A DNA stretch of 64,000 bases from Lichenibacterium minor. Lineage in GTDB: Bacteria > Pseudomonadota > Alphaproteobacteria > Rhizobiales > Beijerinckiaceae. The stretch is taken from positions 62,001 to 126,000 of the forward strand of contig NZ_QYBB01000014.1 of NCBI RefSeq assembly GCF_004137685.1, written 5' to 3'. Positions 44,676-52,643 of the stretch are shown piece by piece. The position numbers were made by a program, and so were the translations under genes. Every line of letters begins with the position of its first letter. The stretch's first letter is position 1. Below the pieces are notes generated by a model, which saw only the letters and a program-made list of their open reading frames with translations, was not told the DNA's origin and made no database searches.

Positions 44676-45737
44676 TCAGGCCGCGTCCAGCGGCACGAGG
44701 TCGTCGGGCGAGAAATGCAGCGTCACGCGCTCGCCCGGGCTCGGCGGCGGCAGGCCGGGGCTGTTGAAGCGGTCGAGCATGATCCGGGCCTGGCCCACCC
44801 CGACCTTGATCCGCACCACGGCGCCGAGGAACGACACGTCCTGGATGGTGCCGCCGATGCGGTTGCAGCCGTCGCCCGGGTCCTGCAGCGACACCGCCTC
44901 GGGCCGGAGCGCCACGGTGCAGTCGGCGCCGTCGGCGACGGACACCTGCCGCCCCACGCGGGCGTCCTGCCCGCCGATCCGGATGGCGCCGGCGCGGGCG
45001 TCGACGACCTTCGCCTCGATGATGTTGAGCGTGCCGATGAAGGAGGCGACGAAGCGCGTCCGCGGCCGGTTGTAGATCTCGAAGGGCGTGCCGAGCTGCT
45101 CGATGCGGCCCTCGCTCATCACCACGATCCGGTCCGACATGGACAGGGCCTCCTCCTGGTCGTGGGTGACGAAGACCGTGGTGATGCCGAGGTCGCGCTG
45201 CAGGGCCTTCAGCTCGTCCCGCAGCGCCACCCGCACCTTGGCGTCGAGCGCCGACAGGGGCTCGTCGAGCAGCAGCAGCTTCGGCGAGGTCGCGAGCGCG
45301 CGGGCCAGGGCGACGCGCTGCTGCTGGCCGCCCGACATCTGGTAGGGATAGCGGTCGGCGAGCCCGGGCAGCTTGACGAGGTCGAGCATCTCGGCCACGC
45401 GCGCCTTGATGTCCGCCGCCCGCTTCTTCGCCACCTTCAGCCCGAAGGCGACGTTGCCGGCCGCCGTCATGTTGGGGAACAGGGCGTAGTTCTGGAACAC
45501 CATGCCGACGTCGCGCGCGTTCGGCGGCAGATGCGTGACGTCGCGCCCCGCGATGCGGATGGCCCCCGAGGTCGCGGTCTCGAACCCGGCGATCATGCGC
45601 AGCGTGGTGGTCTTGCCGCAGCCCGAAGGGCCGAGGAAGGTGACGAACTCGCCCGCCTTCACGTCGAGGTCGAAGCGCTGCACCACCTGGTTCGACCCGT
45701 AGCTCTTGGTCAGGTGCTCGATGGCGAGGAAGCTCAT
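44676..45737 (-). CDS. ABC transporter ATP-binding protein (PotA/FbpC-like)
   Basis: A 353-residue ATPase. Walker A GPSGCGKTT (residues ~37-45), Q-loop in VFQNYALFPNM, signature MSGGQQQRVALARALA, Walker B LLLLDEPLSALD and switch His in VFVTHDQEEAL are all intact. After residue ~235 a TOBE domain follows (VSVADGADCTVALRPEAVSL), as in importers for polyamines, ferric iron, thiamine or phosphonates. It starts 4 bases after the second permease gene. With the two permeases and the binding protein it forms a complete type I importer. Confidence 0.93.
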   Translation of the reverse strand: MSFLAIEHLTKSYGSNQVVQRFDLDVKAGEFVTFLGPSGCGKTTTLRMIAGFETATSGAIRIAGRDVTHLPPNARDVGMVFQNYALFPNMTAAGNVAFGLKVAKKRAADIKARVAEMLDLVKLPGLADRYPYQMSGGQQQRVALARALATSPKLLLLDEPLSALDAKVRVALRDELKALQRDLGITTVFVTHDQEEALSMSDRIVVMSEGRIEQLGTPFEIYNRPRTRFVASFIGTLNIIEAKVVDARAGAIRIGGQDARVGRQVSVADGADCTVALRPEAVSLQDPGDGCNRIGGTIQDVSFLGAVVRIKVGVGQARIMLDRFNSPGLPPPSPGERVTLHFSPDDLVPLDAA

Positions 45738-45741
45738 GGGG

Positions 45742-46530
45742 TCACACCTTCACGGAGCGGGCGGCGGGGTCGCGGGCGAAGAGCTGGATCAGCCCCATGC
45801 AGGCCCAGGTGACCGCGAAGGCGATGAAGGCGAGCGCGGAGGGCTCGTAGGCCCTGTTGGCGCCGACGAGCTGCAGGTAGGGGCCGAAGGCCGGCCGGTC
45901 GAGCAGGCTCGCCAGCGTGAACTCGCCGATCACGATGGCGAAGGTCAGGAAGGCGCCGCTCAGCACCGCCGTGCGGACGTTGGGGAAGATGACGCGGAAC
46001 AGGATGGTGGACCGGGCGGCGCCGAGGCTTTCCGCCGCCTCGGTGAGGCTCCTCACGTCGATGCTGCGCATGCCCGTGTCCACCGCCCGGTACAGGTAGG
46101 GCAGCGCCAGCACCACGTAGCCGGCCACCATCAGCACGTCGGTGCTCCAGGGCGCGCCGGTCATCGGCAGCCAGGAGGACGAGTTGTAGAGGCGCAGGTA
46201 GCCGAACACGAGGACGATGGCCGGGATGATCAGCGGCATCAGCGTGATGAACTCGACGTAGGGCCGAAGCCCGGGCAGCCGCAGCCGGATCCAGTAGGCG
46301 GTCGGCACGACCAGCAGCGTGCCCGCCACGATGGTGGCGACGGCCGCCGAGGCCGAGAAGCCGAAGGTGTTCCAGAAGGCCGGGTCCGACAGCACGTTGC
46401 CGTAGGCGTCGAGGCTGTAGGTGCCGCGGCGGATCCTCAGCGAGAACTCCACCGTGCCGATCAGCGGGATGGCGAAATAGGCGACGCCGACCGCGAAGGC
46501 GAGCCAGGCCCCGAACCGGGGGCGCTTCAC
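45742..46530 (-). CDS. ABC transporter permease (second subunit)
   Basis: A 262-residue inner-membrane protein with six predicted helices, starting with FGAWLAFAVGVAYFAIPLIG. The EAA loop is LTEAAESLGAARSTILFRVIFP, the contact site for the ATPase. It belongs to the PotC/FbpB2/PhnV type. The GTG at 46530 overlaps the stop of the first permease gene as GTGA, and AGGTGG lies upstream; a GTG three codons earlier is possible. Substrate unknown. Confidence 0.92.
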   Translation of the reverse strand: MKRPRFGAWLAFAVGVAYFAIPLIGTVEFSLRIRRGTYSLDAYGNVLSDPAFWNTFGFSASAAVATIVAGTLLVVPTAYWIRLRLPGLRPYVEFITLMPLIIPAIVLVFGYLRLYNSSSWLPMTGAPWSTDVLMVAGYVVLALPYLYRAVDTGMRSIDVRSLTEAAESLGAARSTILFRVIFPNVRTAVLSGAFLTFAIVIGEFTLASLLDRPAFGPYLQLVGANRAYEPSALAFIAFAVTWACMGLIQLFARDPAARSVKV

Positions 46531-47423
46531 CGGATCCACCTCTCGTGCCGGGTGCGCAAGGCGATGTAGAGCGCGTTCGACACGCCGGTGATGACCACCA
46601 TGCCGAGCGCCAGCGCGTAGCCGAGATGCGGGTTGTGCAGCACGTCGCCCCGGATCTGGGCGTAGAGCAGGATGGTGACGAGGTTGAGCGTCGAGCCCGT
46701 CAGCCCGTAGGCGGTCGCGATGGCGCCGAATGAATTGGCGAACAGCAGGAGCGTCGTGCCGAGCAGGCTCGGCCACAGGATCGGCATCACGACGTGGCGC
46801 CAATAGCCGAAGGGCGAGGCGCCGAGGATCGTGGCGGCCTCGCGCCATTCCGTCTTCAGCCCGTCGAGCGCGGGCGTGAGGATCAGCACCATCAGGGGGA
46901 TCTGGAAATACAGGTAGGTGAGGGTCAGGCCGGAGAAGCTCAGGATGTTGAAGCCGGTGCCGTAGAGCCTGAACCCGAACACGGACTGCAGGATCGTCGT
47001 GACGAGGCCGGTGCGCCCCAGCGTGGCGATGAACGCGAAGGCGAGCGGCAGGCCGGCGAAGTTCGACGCCACGCCCGAGAAGGTCAGCAGCATCGGCCGG
47101 AGCCAGGCCGGCAGCCCGCCCAGCACCACCGCCCAGGCGAGGAGGAAGCCGAAGGCCGACCCGAGGATCGCCGACGCGGCGCTGACTTCGAGGCTGATCG
47201 CGTAGGCGCTGACGATGCCGGGCTCGGCGAGCCCGGCCAGGTTCGCCAGGGTGAAATGGCCGTCGTTGTCCTGGAACGCGCCGACCACGAGGTAGGCGGT
47301 GGGCAGCAGCAGGAACAGCGCCGCGAAGGAGAAGAACGGCACGACGCCGAGCCACGCCAGGGACATCGGGGCCCTCGGCCGTGCCGGCATCGTGATCGGC
47401 GCGACCGCCTCGACCTGCTCCAT
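46527..47423 (-). CDS. ABC transporter permease (first subunit)
   Basis: A 298-residue inner-membrane protein. After ~25 cytosolic residues (MEQVEAVAPITMPARPRAP) come six hydrophobic segments, the first LAWLGVVPFFSFAALFLLLP. The EAA loop is WREAATILGASPFGYWRHVVMP. It resembles the PotB/FbpB1/PhnU type of importer. It follows the binding-protein gene after 95 bases that contain two strong hairpins, and overlaps the next permease by 4 bases. Confidence 0.92.
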   Translation of the reverse strand: MEQVEAVAPITMPARPRAPMSLAWLGVVPFFSFAALFLLLPTAYLVVGAFQDNDGHFTLANLAGLAEPGIVSAYAISLEVSAASAILGSAFGFLLAWAVVLGGLPAWLRPMLLTFSGVASNFAGLPLAFAFIATLGRTGLVTTILQSVFGFRLYGTGFNILSFSGLTLTYLYFQIPLMVLILTPALDGLKTEWREAATILGASPFGYWRHVVMPILWPSLLGTTLLLFANSFGAIATAYGLTGSTLNLVTILLYAQIRGDVLHNPHLGYALALGMVVITGVSNALYIALRTRHERWIR

Positions 47424-47454
47424 CGTGCCTCGTCTCGGGCTGGGGGATGGGCGC

Positions 47455-47513
47455 GCGGGCGACACGCCCGCACGGCCCGGCTCGGTCGCGGGAGGCGCCG
47501 GCGAACCGGCGCC
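47455..47513 (-). promoter_or_regulatory. two tandem hairpins after the binding-protein gene
   Basis: GGCGCCGG-TTCG-CCGGCGCC (minus strand, 47494-47513; perfect 8-base stem with a TTCG loop) begins 6 bases after the binding-protein stop, and GCGGGCG-TGT-CGCCCGC (47455-47471) follows. Such hairpins between binding protein and permeases usually trim or stabilise mRNA so that the binding protein is made in excess. Confidence 0.6.
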
Positions 47514-47518
47514 GGCCG

Positions 47519-48625
47519 TCACTTCACGTTGGCGCCGACCGTCTTGTCCCAACCGGTGGTGATCGCGGCCTTGGACGCGTTCTGCTGCTCGATCGTCGGG
47601 AAGGCCGCGTGGGAATAGGCTTCGGCGGGGGGCAGCTTCGCCATCAGCTCGGCCGGAACCGCCTTGGCGGCGACCAGCGCCCCATAGCGGATCGGGTGGC
47701 AGTAGCCCTTCAGGTAGTTGAGCTGCCCTTCGTCCGAGTAGACGTAGTCCATCCACAGCTTGGCGGCGTTGGGGTGGGGCGCGAAGGCCGAGATGGCCTG
47801 GGCGTAGACGCCCGCCACGACGCCGGTCTTGGGCACGACGACGTCGACAGGCGGGTTGCCCTTCAGCGTGTCGCGGTCGGCCAGCGCGTTGTAGTCCCAG
47901 CGCACCACGATCGGCGTCGCGCCCTGCGCCAGCGACGCCACCTTGCCGATGGTCGGCACGAAATTGCCGTCCTTGTTCATCGCGGCGAAGTAGTCGAGCC
48001 CGGCGCCGGCCGCATTGGCGGCGTCGCCACCCGCCTTGGACAGCCCGGCCGCGTAGACGGCGAGGATGGCCTGGTTGGACGTGCGGGGGTCGCCCGCCAG
48101 CGCCACGGTGTTCTTGAACTCGGGGGTCAGCAGGTCCGCCCAGTCGGCCGGGGACGTCTTCACGATGTCCTTGTTCACCTCGAAGGCGAGCACGCCGTAA
48201 TAATCGCCCGTCCAGGCGCCGTCGGCGTCCTTGTCGTCGGCCGGGATCGAGTCCCAGTTCGGCACCTTGTAGGGCATCAGCAGCCCTTCGGACTTGGCGG
48301 TCGGGCCGAAGGACAGGCCGACGTCGATGACGTCCGGCGCCTGCGGGCCCTTGTTGCCCTTGTTGGCGCGGATGGCCTCCACCTCGTCGCCAGAGCCGGC
48401 GTCGGGGTTCAGCTCGTTCATCTTCAGGCCGTATTTGGCCTTGAAGCCGTCGATCATGCCGCCGTAGCCGCACCAGTCGTGGGGCAGCGCGATGACCGAC
48501 AGCTCGCCTTCCGCCTTGGCGGCCTTGACGAGGTCGTCGGACGACTGGGCGAAGGCCGGAGAAGCCGACGCCGCCACGACGGCCAGCGTCGAAAGCGAGG
48601 CCAGGAACCTGGAGGCTGTCTTCAT
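47519..48625 (-). CDS. ABC transporter periplasmic substrate-binding protein
   Basis: A 368-residue precursor with a Sec signal peptide (MKTASRFLASLSTLAVVAASASPAFA, cleaved before QSSDD). The mature protein is a class II (ferric/polyamine/phosphonate-like) solute-binding protein: AKAEGELSVIALPHDWCGYG at the start, APDVIDVGLSFGPTA, a hinge region around WTGDYYGVLAFEVNKDIV, and WMDYVYSDEGQLNYLKGYCHPIRYG near the end. The two Cys (WCGYG and YCHPI) may pair. GGGGAAG precedes the ATG. First gene of the operon; the ligand is unknown, with polyamine, organic acid or metal chelate all possible. Confidence 0.93.
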   Translation of the reverse strand: MKTASRFLASLSTLAVVAASASPAFAQSSDDLVKAAKAEGELSVIALPHDWCGYGGMIDGFKAKYGLKMNELNPDAGSGDEVEAIRANKGNKGPQAPDVIDVGLSFGPTAKSEGLLMPYKVPNWDSIPADDKDADGAWTGDYYGVLAFEVNKDIVKTSPADWADLLTPEFKNTVALAGDPRTSNQAILAVYAAGLSKAGGDAANAAGAGLDYFAAMNKDGNFVPTIGKVASLAQGATPIVVRWDYNALADRDTLKGNPPVDVVVPKTGVVAGVYAQAISAFAPHPNAAKLWMDYVYSDEGQLNYLKGYCHPIRYGALVAAKAVPAELMAKLPPAEAYSHAAFPTIEQQNASKAAITTGWDKTVGANVK

Positions 48626-48704
48626 GATCTTCCCCAATGCGTGACGGTGCCGCACGACGACGATGCCCTGCGGCGACGGCCCGCGCTAGCATGGCTTTTT
48701 GACA

Positions 48705-48722
48705 GTCCGGCGACAGCCGGAC
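48705..48722. promoter_or_regulatory. inverted repeat in the divergent region upstream of the ABC operon
   Basis: GTCCGGC-GACA-GCCGGAC, a perfect 7-base-arm repeat, next to a CTTTTTGACA run, between the binding-protein gene (minus) and the secreted-protein gene (plus). It has no T run in either direction of exit, so an operator is likelier than a terminator. Confidence 0.4.
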
Positions 48723-48782
48723 CGGGCACGCCCACACCAGACTGCGGCTCCCGCCCGGGGGCCGACCGTCCCGAAAGGACCC

Positions 48783-49220
48783 ATGATGCTCAGAACCCGC
48801 CACGGCGCCCTGGCCCTGCTCCTCTGCCTGCTCGGTACCGGGCCCGCCCCGGCGCAGGACGCCCCGGTCCCGGCGCCGCCCCCGCCCGCGGTCGCCCCCG
48901 CCGACAAGGGCATGACGACGCTGACCATCTTTTTCCGCCACGACGAATCGATGCCCCTCGACGAGATCAACGCCCGGCTGCGGAAGCAGGGCTTCTACGA
49001 GAGCTTCCCGCCGCCGGGCGTCGAGGTCCTGTCCTGGAACGTGCTGATGGGGGTCGGGCAGGTGGTCACGCTGCGCTTCCCCGCCGAACGCCTGCGCGAG
49101 GTCAACCGCGCGGTCGAGAAGACCGCCTGGGGCGGCTACCGCACGGAGTTCTATCCCACCTACGATTACCGCCCGACCGCCCAGAAGGAGCGCGAAAGCC
49201 TGCCGAACGCGTTCAGGTGA
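48783..49220 (+). CDS. secreted protein of unknown function
   Basis: A 145-residue precursor. MMLRTRHGALALLLCLLGTGPAPA is a Sec signal peptide with possible lipobox-like LLCLLG, though the Cys lies inside the hydrophobic core rather than at a cleavage site. After a Pro/Ala linker the mature domain reads MTTLTIFFRHDESMPLDEIN and LRKQGFYESFPPPGVEVLSW, followed by MGVGQVVTLRFPAERLREVN, which suggests a small alpha/beta fold of ferredoxin-like type. AAAGGA precedes the ATG. No family recognised. It is divergent from the ABC operon and 61 bases before eutB, but the eut promoter lies in between. Confidence 0.75.
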   Translation: MMLRTRHGALALLLCLLGTGPAPAQDAPVPAPPPPAVAPADKGMTTLTIFFRHDESMPLDEINARLRKQGFYESFPPPGVEVLSWNVLMGVGQVVTLRFPAERLREVNRAVEKTAWGGYRTEFYPTYDYRPTAQKERESLPNAFR

Positions 49221-49241
49221 CGCCCGGGGCGCGGCCAGCGT

Positions 49242-49257
49242 TGGACCGCCGCTTGCA
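49242..49257 (+). promoter_or_regulatory. sigma-54-like (-24/-12) promoter of eutBC
   Basis: TGGACCGCCGCTTGCA matches TGGCACG-N4-TTGCW at all but two defined positions and keeps the key GG-N10-GC spacing. Predicted start of transcription is near 49268, leaving a 14-base leader with a GGAG ribosome site before the eutB ATG at 49282. Confidence 0.6.
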
Positions 49258-49281
49258 TCGCGGTCAGCACGGAGACCCTTC

Positions 49282-50664
49282 ATGGCCTATTCCCACGCCG
49301 TCGGCCGGACCACCTGGGCCTTCGCCGACCTCAAGGACCTGATGGCCAAGGCGACGCCCCTGCGCTCGGGCGACATGCTGGCCGGCATCGCGGCCGGGTC
49401 GGCGGAAGAGCGGCTGGCGGCGCGCCACTGCCTCGCCGACCTGCCGCTGAAGGCGTTCCTGGCCCGGCCGCTCATCCCCTACGAGGAGGACGACGTCACG
49501 CGGCTGATCATCGACCGGCACGACGAGGCCGCCTTCGCGCCGATCGCCCATCTCACGGTCGGCGACTTCCGGGATTGGCTCCTGTCCGACCTCGCCGACG
49601 CCGCCGCCCTGGCGCGGATCGCGCCGGGGATCACGCCCGAGATGGCGGCGGCCGTGTCCAAGATCATGCGCAACCAGGACCTGATCCTGGCGGCGAAGAA
49701 GTGCCGCGTCGTCACCCGCTTCCGCAACACGATCGGGCTGCCCGGGACGATGGCGGTGCGGCTCCAGCCCAACCACCCGACCGACGATCCGGACGGGATC
49801 GCGGCGGTGATCGCCGAGGGCCTGCTCTACGGCTGCGGCGATGCCGTGATCGGCATCAACCCCGCCTCCGATTCGCCGACCGGGCTGTCCCGGCTGTGCC
49901 ACCTCATCGACGACCTCATCGCGCGCCACGCCATCCCGACCCAGGCCTGCATCCTCACCCACGCCACGACGACGATCGGGCTGATCGAGCGCGGCGTGCC
50001 GGTCGACCTCGTGTTCCAATCGATCGCGGGGACCGAGGCCGCGAACGCGTCCTTCGGGGTGACGCTGGACCTGCTCGGCGAAGCGAACGATGCCGGACGG
50101 TCGCTGAAGCGCGGCACGGTGGGGCAGAACGTGATGTATTTCGAGACCGGCCAGGGTTCGGCCCTGTCGGCCGGAGCGCATCACGGGGTGGACCAGCAGA
50201 CGCTGGAAGCGCGCGCCTACGCGGTGGCGCGGGCCTACGACCCCTTCCTCGTCAACACGGTGGTGGGGTTCATCGGACCCGAATACCTTTACGACGGCAA
50301 GCAGATCATCCGCGCGGGGCTTGAGGATCACTTCTGCGGCAAGCTCATGGGCCTGCCGCTGGGCTGCGACGCCTGCTACACCAACCACGCCGAGGCCGAC
50401 GCGGACGACATGGACGCGCTGATGACGCTGCTCGGCGCCGCGGGGGTCACCTACATCATGGGCGTGCCGGGGGCCGACGACGTGATGCTGAACTACCAGT
50501 CGACCTCCTTCCACGACCAGCTCTACCTCCGCGACGCACTGGGGTTGAAGCGCGCCCCGGAGTTCGAGGCGTGGCTGCAGCGCATGGGCATCACGGGGCC
50601 GGACGGGCGGCTCCGCCAGGCTTCGGGCTCGCACCCGCTCCTGTCCCGGGCGGAAGCGGCGTGA
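49282..50664 (+). CDS. eutB: ethanolamine ammonia-lyase heavy chain
   Basis: A 460-residue adenosylcobalamin-dependent lyase subunit (EutB), converting ethanolamine to acetaldehyde and ammonia. Family landmarks are FADLKDLMAKATPLRSGDML, KCRVVTRFRNTIGLPGTMAVRLQ-type active-site strands, INPASDSP, and the Glu-rich FETGQGSALSAGAHHGVDQQ segment, followed by GLPLGCDACYTNHAEAD. The TIM-barrel length is normal. It overlaps eutC by 4 bases (GTGA). No microcompartment or reactivase (eutA) genes are nearby, so it is the short pathway used mainly to gain nitrogen. Confidence 0.96.
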   Translation: MAYSHAVGRTTWAFADLKDLMAKATPLRSGDMLAGIAAGSAEERLAARHCLADLPLKAFLARPLIPYEEDDVTRLIIDRHDEAAFAPIAHLTVGDFRDWLLSDLADAAALARIAPGITPEMAAAVSKIMRNQDLILAAKKCRVVTRFRNTIGLPGTMAVRLQPNHPTDDPDGIAAVIAEGLLYGCGDAVIGINPASDSPTGLSRLCHLIDDLIARHAIPTQACILTHATTTIGLIERGVPVDLVFQSIAGTEAANASFGVTLDLLGEANDAGRSLKRGTVGQNVMYFETGQGSALSAGAHHGVDQQTLEARAYAVARAYDPFLVNTVVGFIGPEYLYDGKQIIRAGLEDHFCGKLMGLPLGCDACYTNHAEADADDMDALMTLLGAAGVTYIMGVPGADDVMLNYQSTSFHDQLYLRDALGLKRAPEFEAWLQRMGITGPDGRLRQASGSHPLLSRAEAA

Positions 50665-51461
50665 GCCCGCCTCCCGGGCGACCGCCGGCCCCGGTCACGG
50701 CCGATCCCTGGGCGGAGCTCGCCGCGTCGACGCCGGCCCGCCTAGCGCTCGGCCGCGCCGGCGCGTCCCTGCCGACGCGCGAAGTCCTTAAGCTGGGGCT
50801 CGCCCACGCGCAGGCGCGCGACGCGGTCCACGCCGCCGCCGATTTCGGCGCGTTGCGGTCGGGCCTGGCTTCGCTCGGACATGCGTCCGTCGAGGTCGAA
50901 AGCGCCGCGCCGGACCGTGCCACATACCTCCGACGTCCCGATTTCGGCCGGCGCCTGTCCGCCCGCAGCCGGTCGCTGCTGGGCGGGGCGGATGCGGCCG
51001 GAGCCGACATCTGCGTGCTGGTGGCCGACGGGCTGTCGGCCGCCGCGGTCGACCGCAACGCCTTGGCGCTGCTGGGCGCCTTGCTGCCGCGCCTCGCCCC
51101 GCGCAGCGTCGCCCCGATCGTGCTGGCGCGACAGGGCCGGGTGGCGCTCGGCGACGAGGTCGGCACGCTGACGGGCGCGCGCCTGACCGTGATGCTGATC
51201 GGGGAAAGGCCGGGCCTGTCGGCGGCGGACAGCCTCGGCGCCTACCTCACGTTCGGCCCGCGCGTCGGGCTCACCGACGCCGCGCGCAACTGCGTGTCCA
51301 ACATCCGCCCCGGCGGGCTCGTGCCGGACGCTGCGGCCGGCCGGATCGCGTGGCTGGTCGACCGGGCCCTCGCGCTGTCGCTGACCGGCGTCGCCTTGAA
51401 GGACGGCAGCGGCGATGCCGCCCTGGCGCGATCGCCGGACGCCCCACCGCTCGCCGGCTAA
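50661..51461 (+). CDS. eutC: ethanolamine ammonia-lyase light chain
   Basis: A 266-residue EutC subunit that binds adenosylcobalamin at the interface with EutB. Typical motifs: STPARLALGRAGASLPTREVL, FGLAHAQARDAVHA-type helix (LGLAHAQARDAVHAAADF), YLRRPDFGRRL, CVLVADGLSAAAVDRNA, and the C-terminal DAARNCVSNIRPGGL. The first 15 residues are Pro-rich and variable. GTG start overlaps eutB. It ends before a 57-base gap to the convergent YciI gene. Confidence 0.95.
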   Translation: MSPPPGRPPAPVTADPWAELAASTPARLALGRAGASLPTREVLKLGLAHAQARDAVHAAADFGALRSGLASLGHASVEVESAAPDRATYLRRPDFGRRLSARSRSLLGGADAAGADICVLVADGLSAAAVDRNALALLGALLPRLAPRSVAPIVLARQGRVALGDEVGTLTGARLTVMLIGERPGLSAADSLGAYLTFGPRVGLTDAARNCVSNIRPGGLVPDAAAGRIAWLVDRALALSLTGVALKDGSGDAALARSPDAPPLAG

Positions 51462-51518
51462 AGGGGCGCCGTTTCGGCCTGACGCGCGCGGTGCGGGCGA
51501 GCCTCGCGCCGCGACCGG

Positions 51519-51818
51519 TCAGGCCGGCTCGCCACGCTCCACGGCGATTCGGAACAGCGCGACGTCCACCTCGCGCCAGACCCCACCGGCCGTATACGGG
51601 TCCGAAGCGATCCAGGCGTCGAGGGCGGCCCGGTCGGGGAAGTCCACCACCATGGTGGAGCCCACCGCCGTGCCCGCCGCGTCGAGCATGGCGCCGCCCA
51701 TGATCATGGCGCCGCCGAGCCGGCCCACGGAGGCGAGATGCGCGGGCCGGGCCGCCGCGCGGCGCGCCGGCGCATCGGCATCCGTGCCGTCGCGGGCGGT
51801 GACGAGGAACTGCGTCAC
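51519..51818 (-). CDS. YciI family protein
   Basis: A 99-residue protein of the YciI/DGPF family, a ferredoxin-like dimeric fold. The recognisable parts are the N-terminal VTQFLVTARDGTDADAPARR, the RPAHLASVGRLGGAMIMGGA helix-strand pair with the conserved His, and FPDRAALDAWIASDPYTAGGVW, the family signature including the DPY motif. GTG start at 51818. It lies 17 bases after the first Cys-rich gene on the same strand. Members are implicated in ring-cleavage or lactone chemistry, but no activity can be assigned. Confidence 0.9.
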   Translation of the reverse strand: MTQFLVTARDGTDADAPARRAAARPAHLASVGRLGGAMIMGGAMLDAAGTAVGSTMVVDFPDRAALDAWIASDPYTAGGVWREVDVALFRIAVERGEPA

Positions 51819-51835
51819 GGGACGGCCGCCCCGGC

Positions 51836-52084
51836 TCAGCCGTCGATGCCTTCGTCGTAGATCTTGGCGCAGGCCGGGCTGAGGTCCGCGTGGTGGACCT
51901 GCATGCAGGACTTGATCTTGCCCTCGTCGGGGATCGCGTCGTTGCACAGCTTCTGCACGTCGCCGTAGCAGACGTGCTCGGCCTGCTGGCGGAGCTTCGT
52001 GGCGTCGGAGGGGAGCTTGGCGGCGACGGCGGGCAGCGCGCTCGCGGTCAGCAGGGCGGCGGCGATCAGGAGGCGAAGGTTCAT
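51836..52084 (-). CDS. Cys-rich secreted protein (GLG1/Cys_rich_FGFR repeat), copy A
   Basis: An 82-residue precursor. MNLRLLIAAALLTASALPAVAA is a Sec signal peptide. The mature domain has four Cys in the order C-x7-C-x11-C-x10-C (HVCYGDVQKLC, SCMQVHHADLSPAC), the cysteine-rich repeat also found in eukaryotic Golgi protein GLG1. In bacteria such single-repeat periplasmic proteins have no known role. It is a clear paralogue of the next upstream gene at 52233-52475, sharing the run HLCYGDVQKLC almost exactly. Confidence 0.82.
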   Translation of the reverse strand: MNLRLLIAAALLTASALPAVAAKLPSDATKLRQQAEHVCYGDVQKLCNDAIPDEGKIKSCMQVHHADLSPACAKIYDEGIDG

Positions 52085-52232
52085 CGGTTCTTCCTCGCGG
52101 GGGCGGCGGTGCCGGCGTGGCATCGACGGCCCGTGGCTCACCGGTCAATGGAGCCGCGATGCCGTCGTTCCCCGCTGGGCGACGATTTCGGACACCGTGG
52201 CCGGAAAGACACGGATCAGCGGGTTGCAGCCG

Positions 52233-52475
52233 CTACTTCATCCCCGAGTCTAACACTTTCCGGCAGCCGGGGCTGAGCCGGGCGCGGTGGGTCTTCATGC
52301 AGGCGGCGATCCTGCCCTCGTCCGGGATGTCGGCGCTGCACAGCTTCTGCACGTCGCCGTAGCAGAGATGCTCGGCCTGCGCGCGCATGCGCTCCTTCTC
52401 GCTCATCATCTTCGCCGACGCCACGTCCACCGTGGCCAGCGTCAACAACAGGCCGGCGATCATTCTCGTCACCAT
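52233..52475 (-). CDS. Cys-rich secreted protein (GLG1/Cys_rich_FGFR repeat), copy B
   Basis: An 80-residue precursor with signal peptide MVTRMIAGLLLTLATVDVASA. The mature part repeats the copy A pattern: CYGDVQKLCSADIPDEGR, then CMKTHRARLSPGC, with the same four Cys at the same spacing. The signal peptides differ while the mature domains agree, so the pair arose by an old duplication and the mature domain is under selection. The 148 bases between the copies would allow separate promoters. Function unknown. Confidence 0.82.
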   Translation of the reverse strand: MVTRMIAGLLLTLATVDVASAKMMSEKERMRAQAEHLCYGDVQKLCSADIPDEGRIAACMKTHRARLSPGCRKVLDSGMK

Positions 52476-52643
52476 TGGTCCCCCTCGAGCCCCGCCGTCG
52501 ACGGTTCAGACCTGCCTGATCCCGCGCGAAGGCTATGGCGCGGATGGCCGATCGGCCATCCATGTGCCACACCGGCAACGCCGGGCCGGCGCAGCGGATC
52601 CAGACCGGCGCCGACATCGGCACGGCGGAGCGGAGGCGGGGTG

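Noticed and set aside
48705-48722. Intrinsic terminator in the divergent region
   Set aside because: The stem is good but the adjacent run is on the wrong side for T-tract termination, and no gene ends there.
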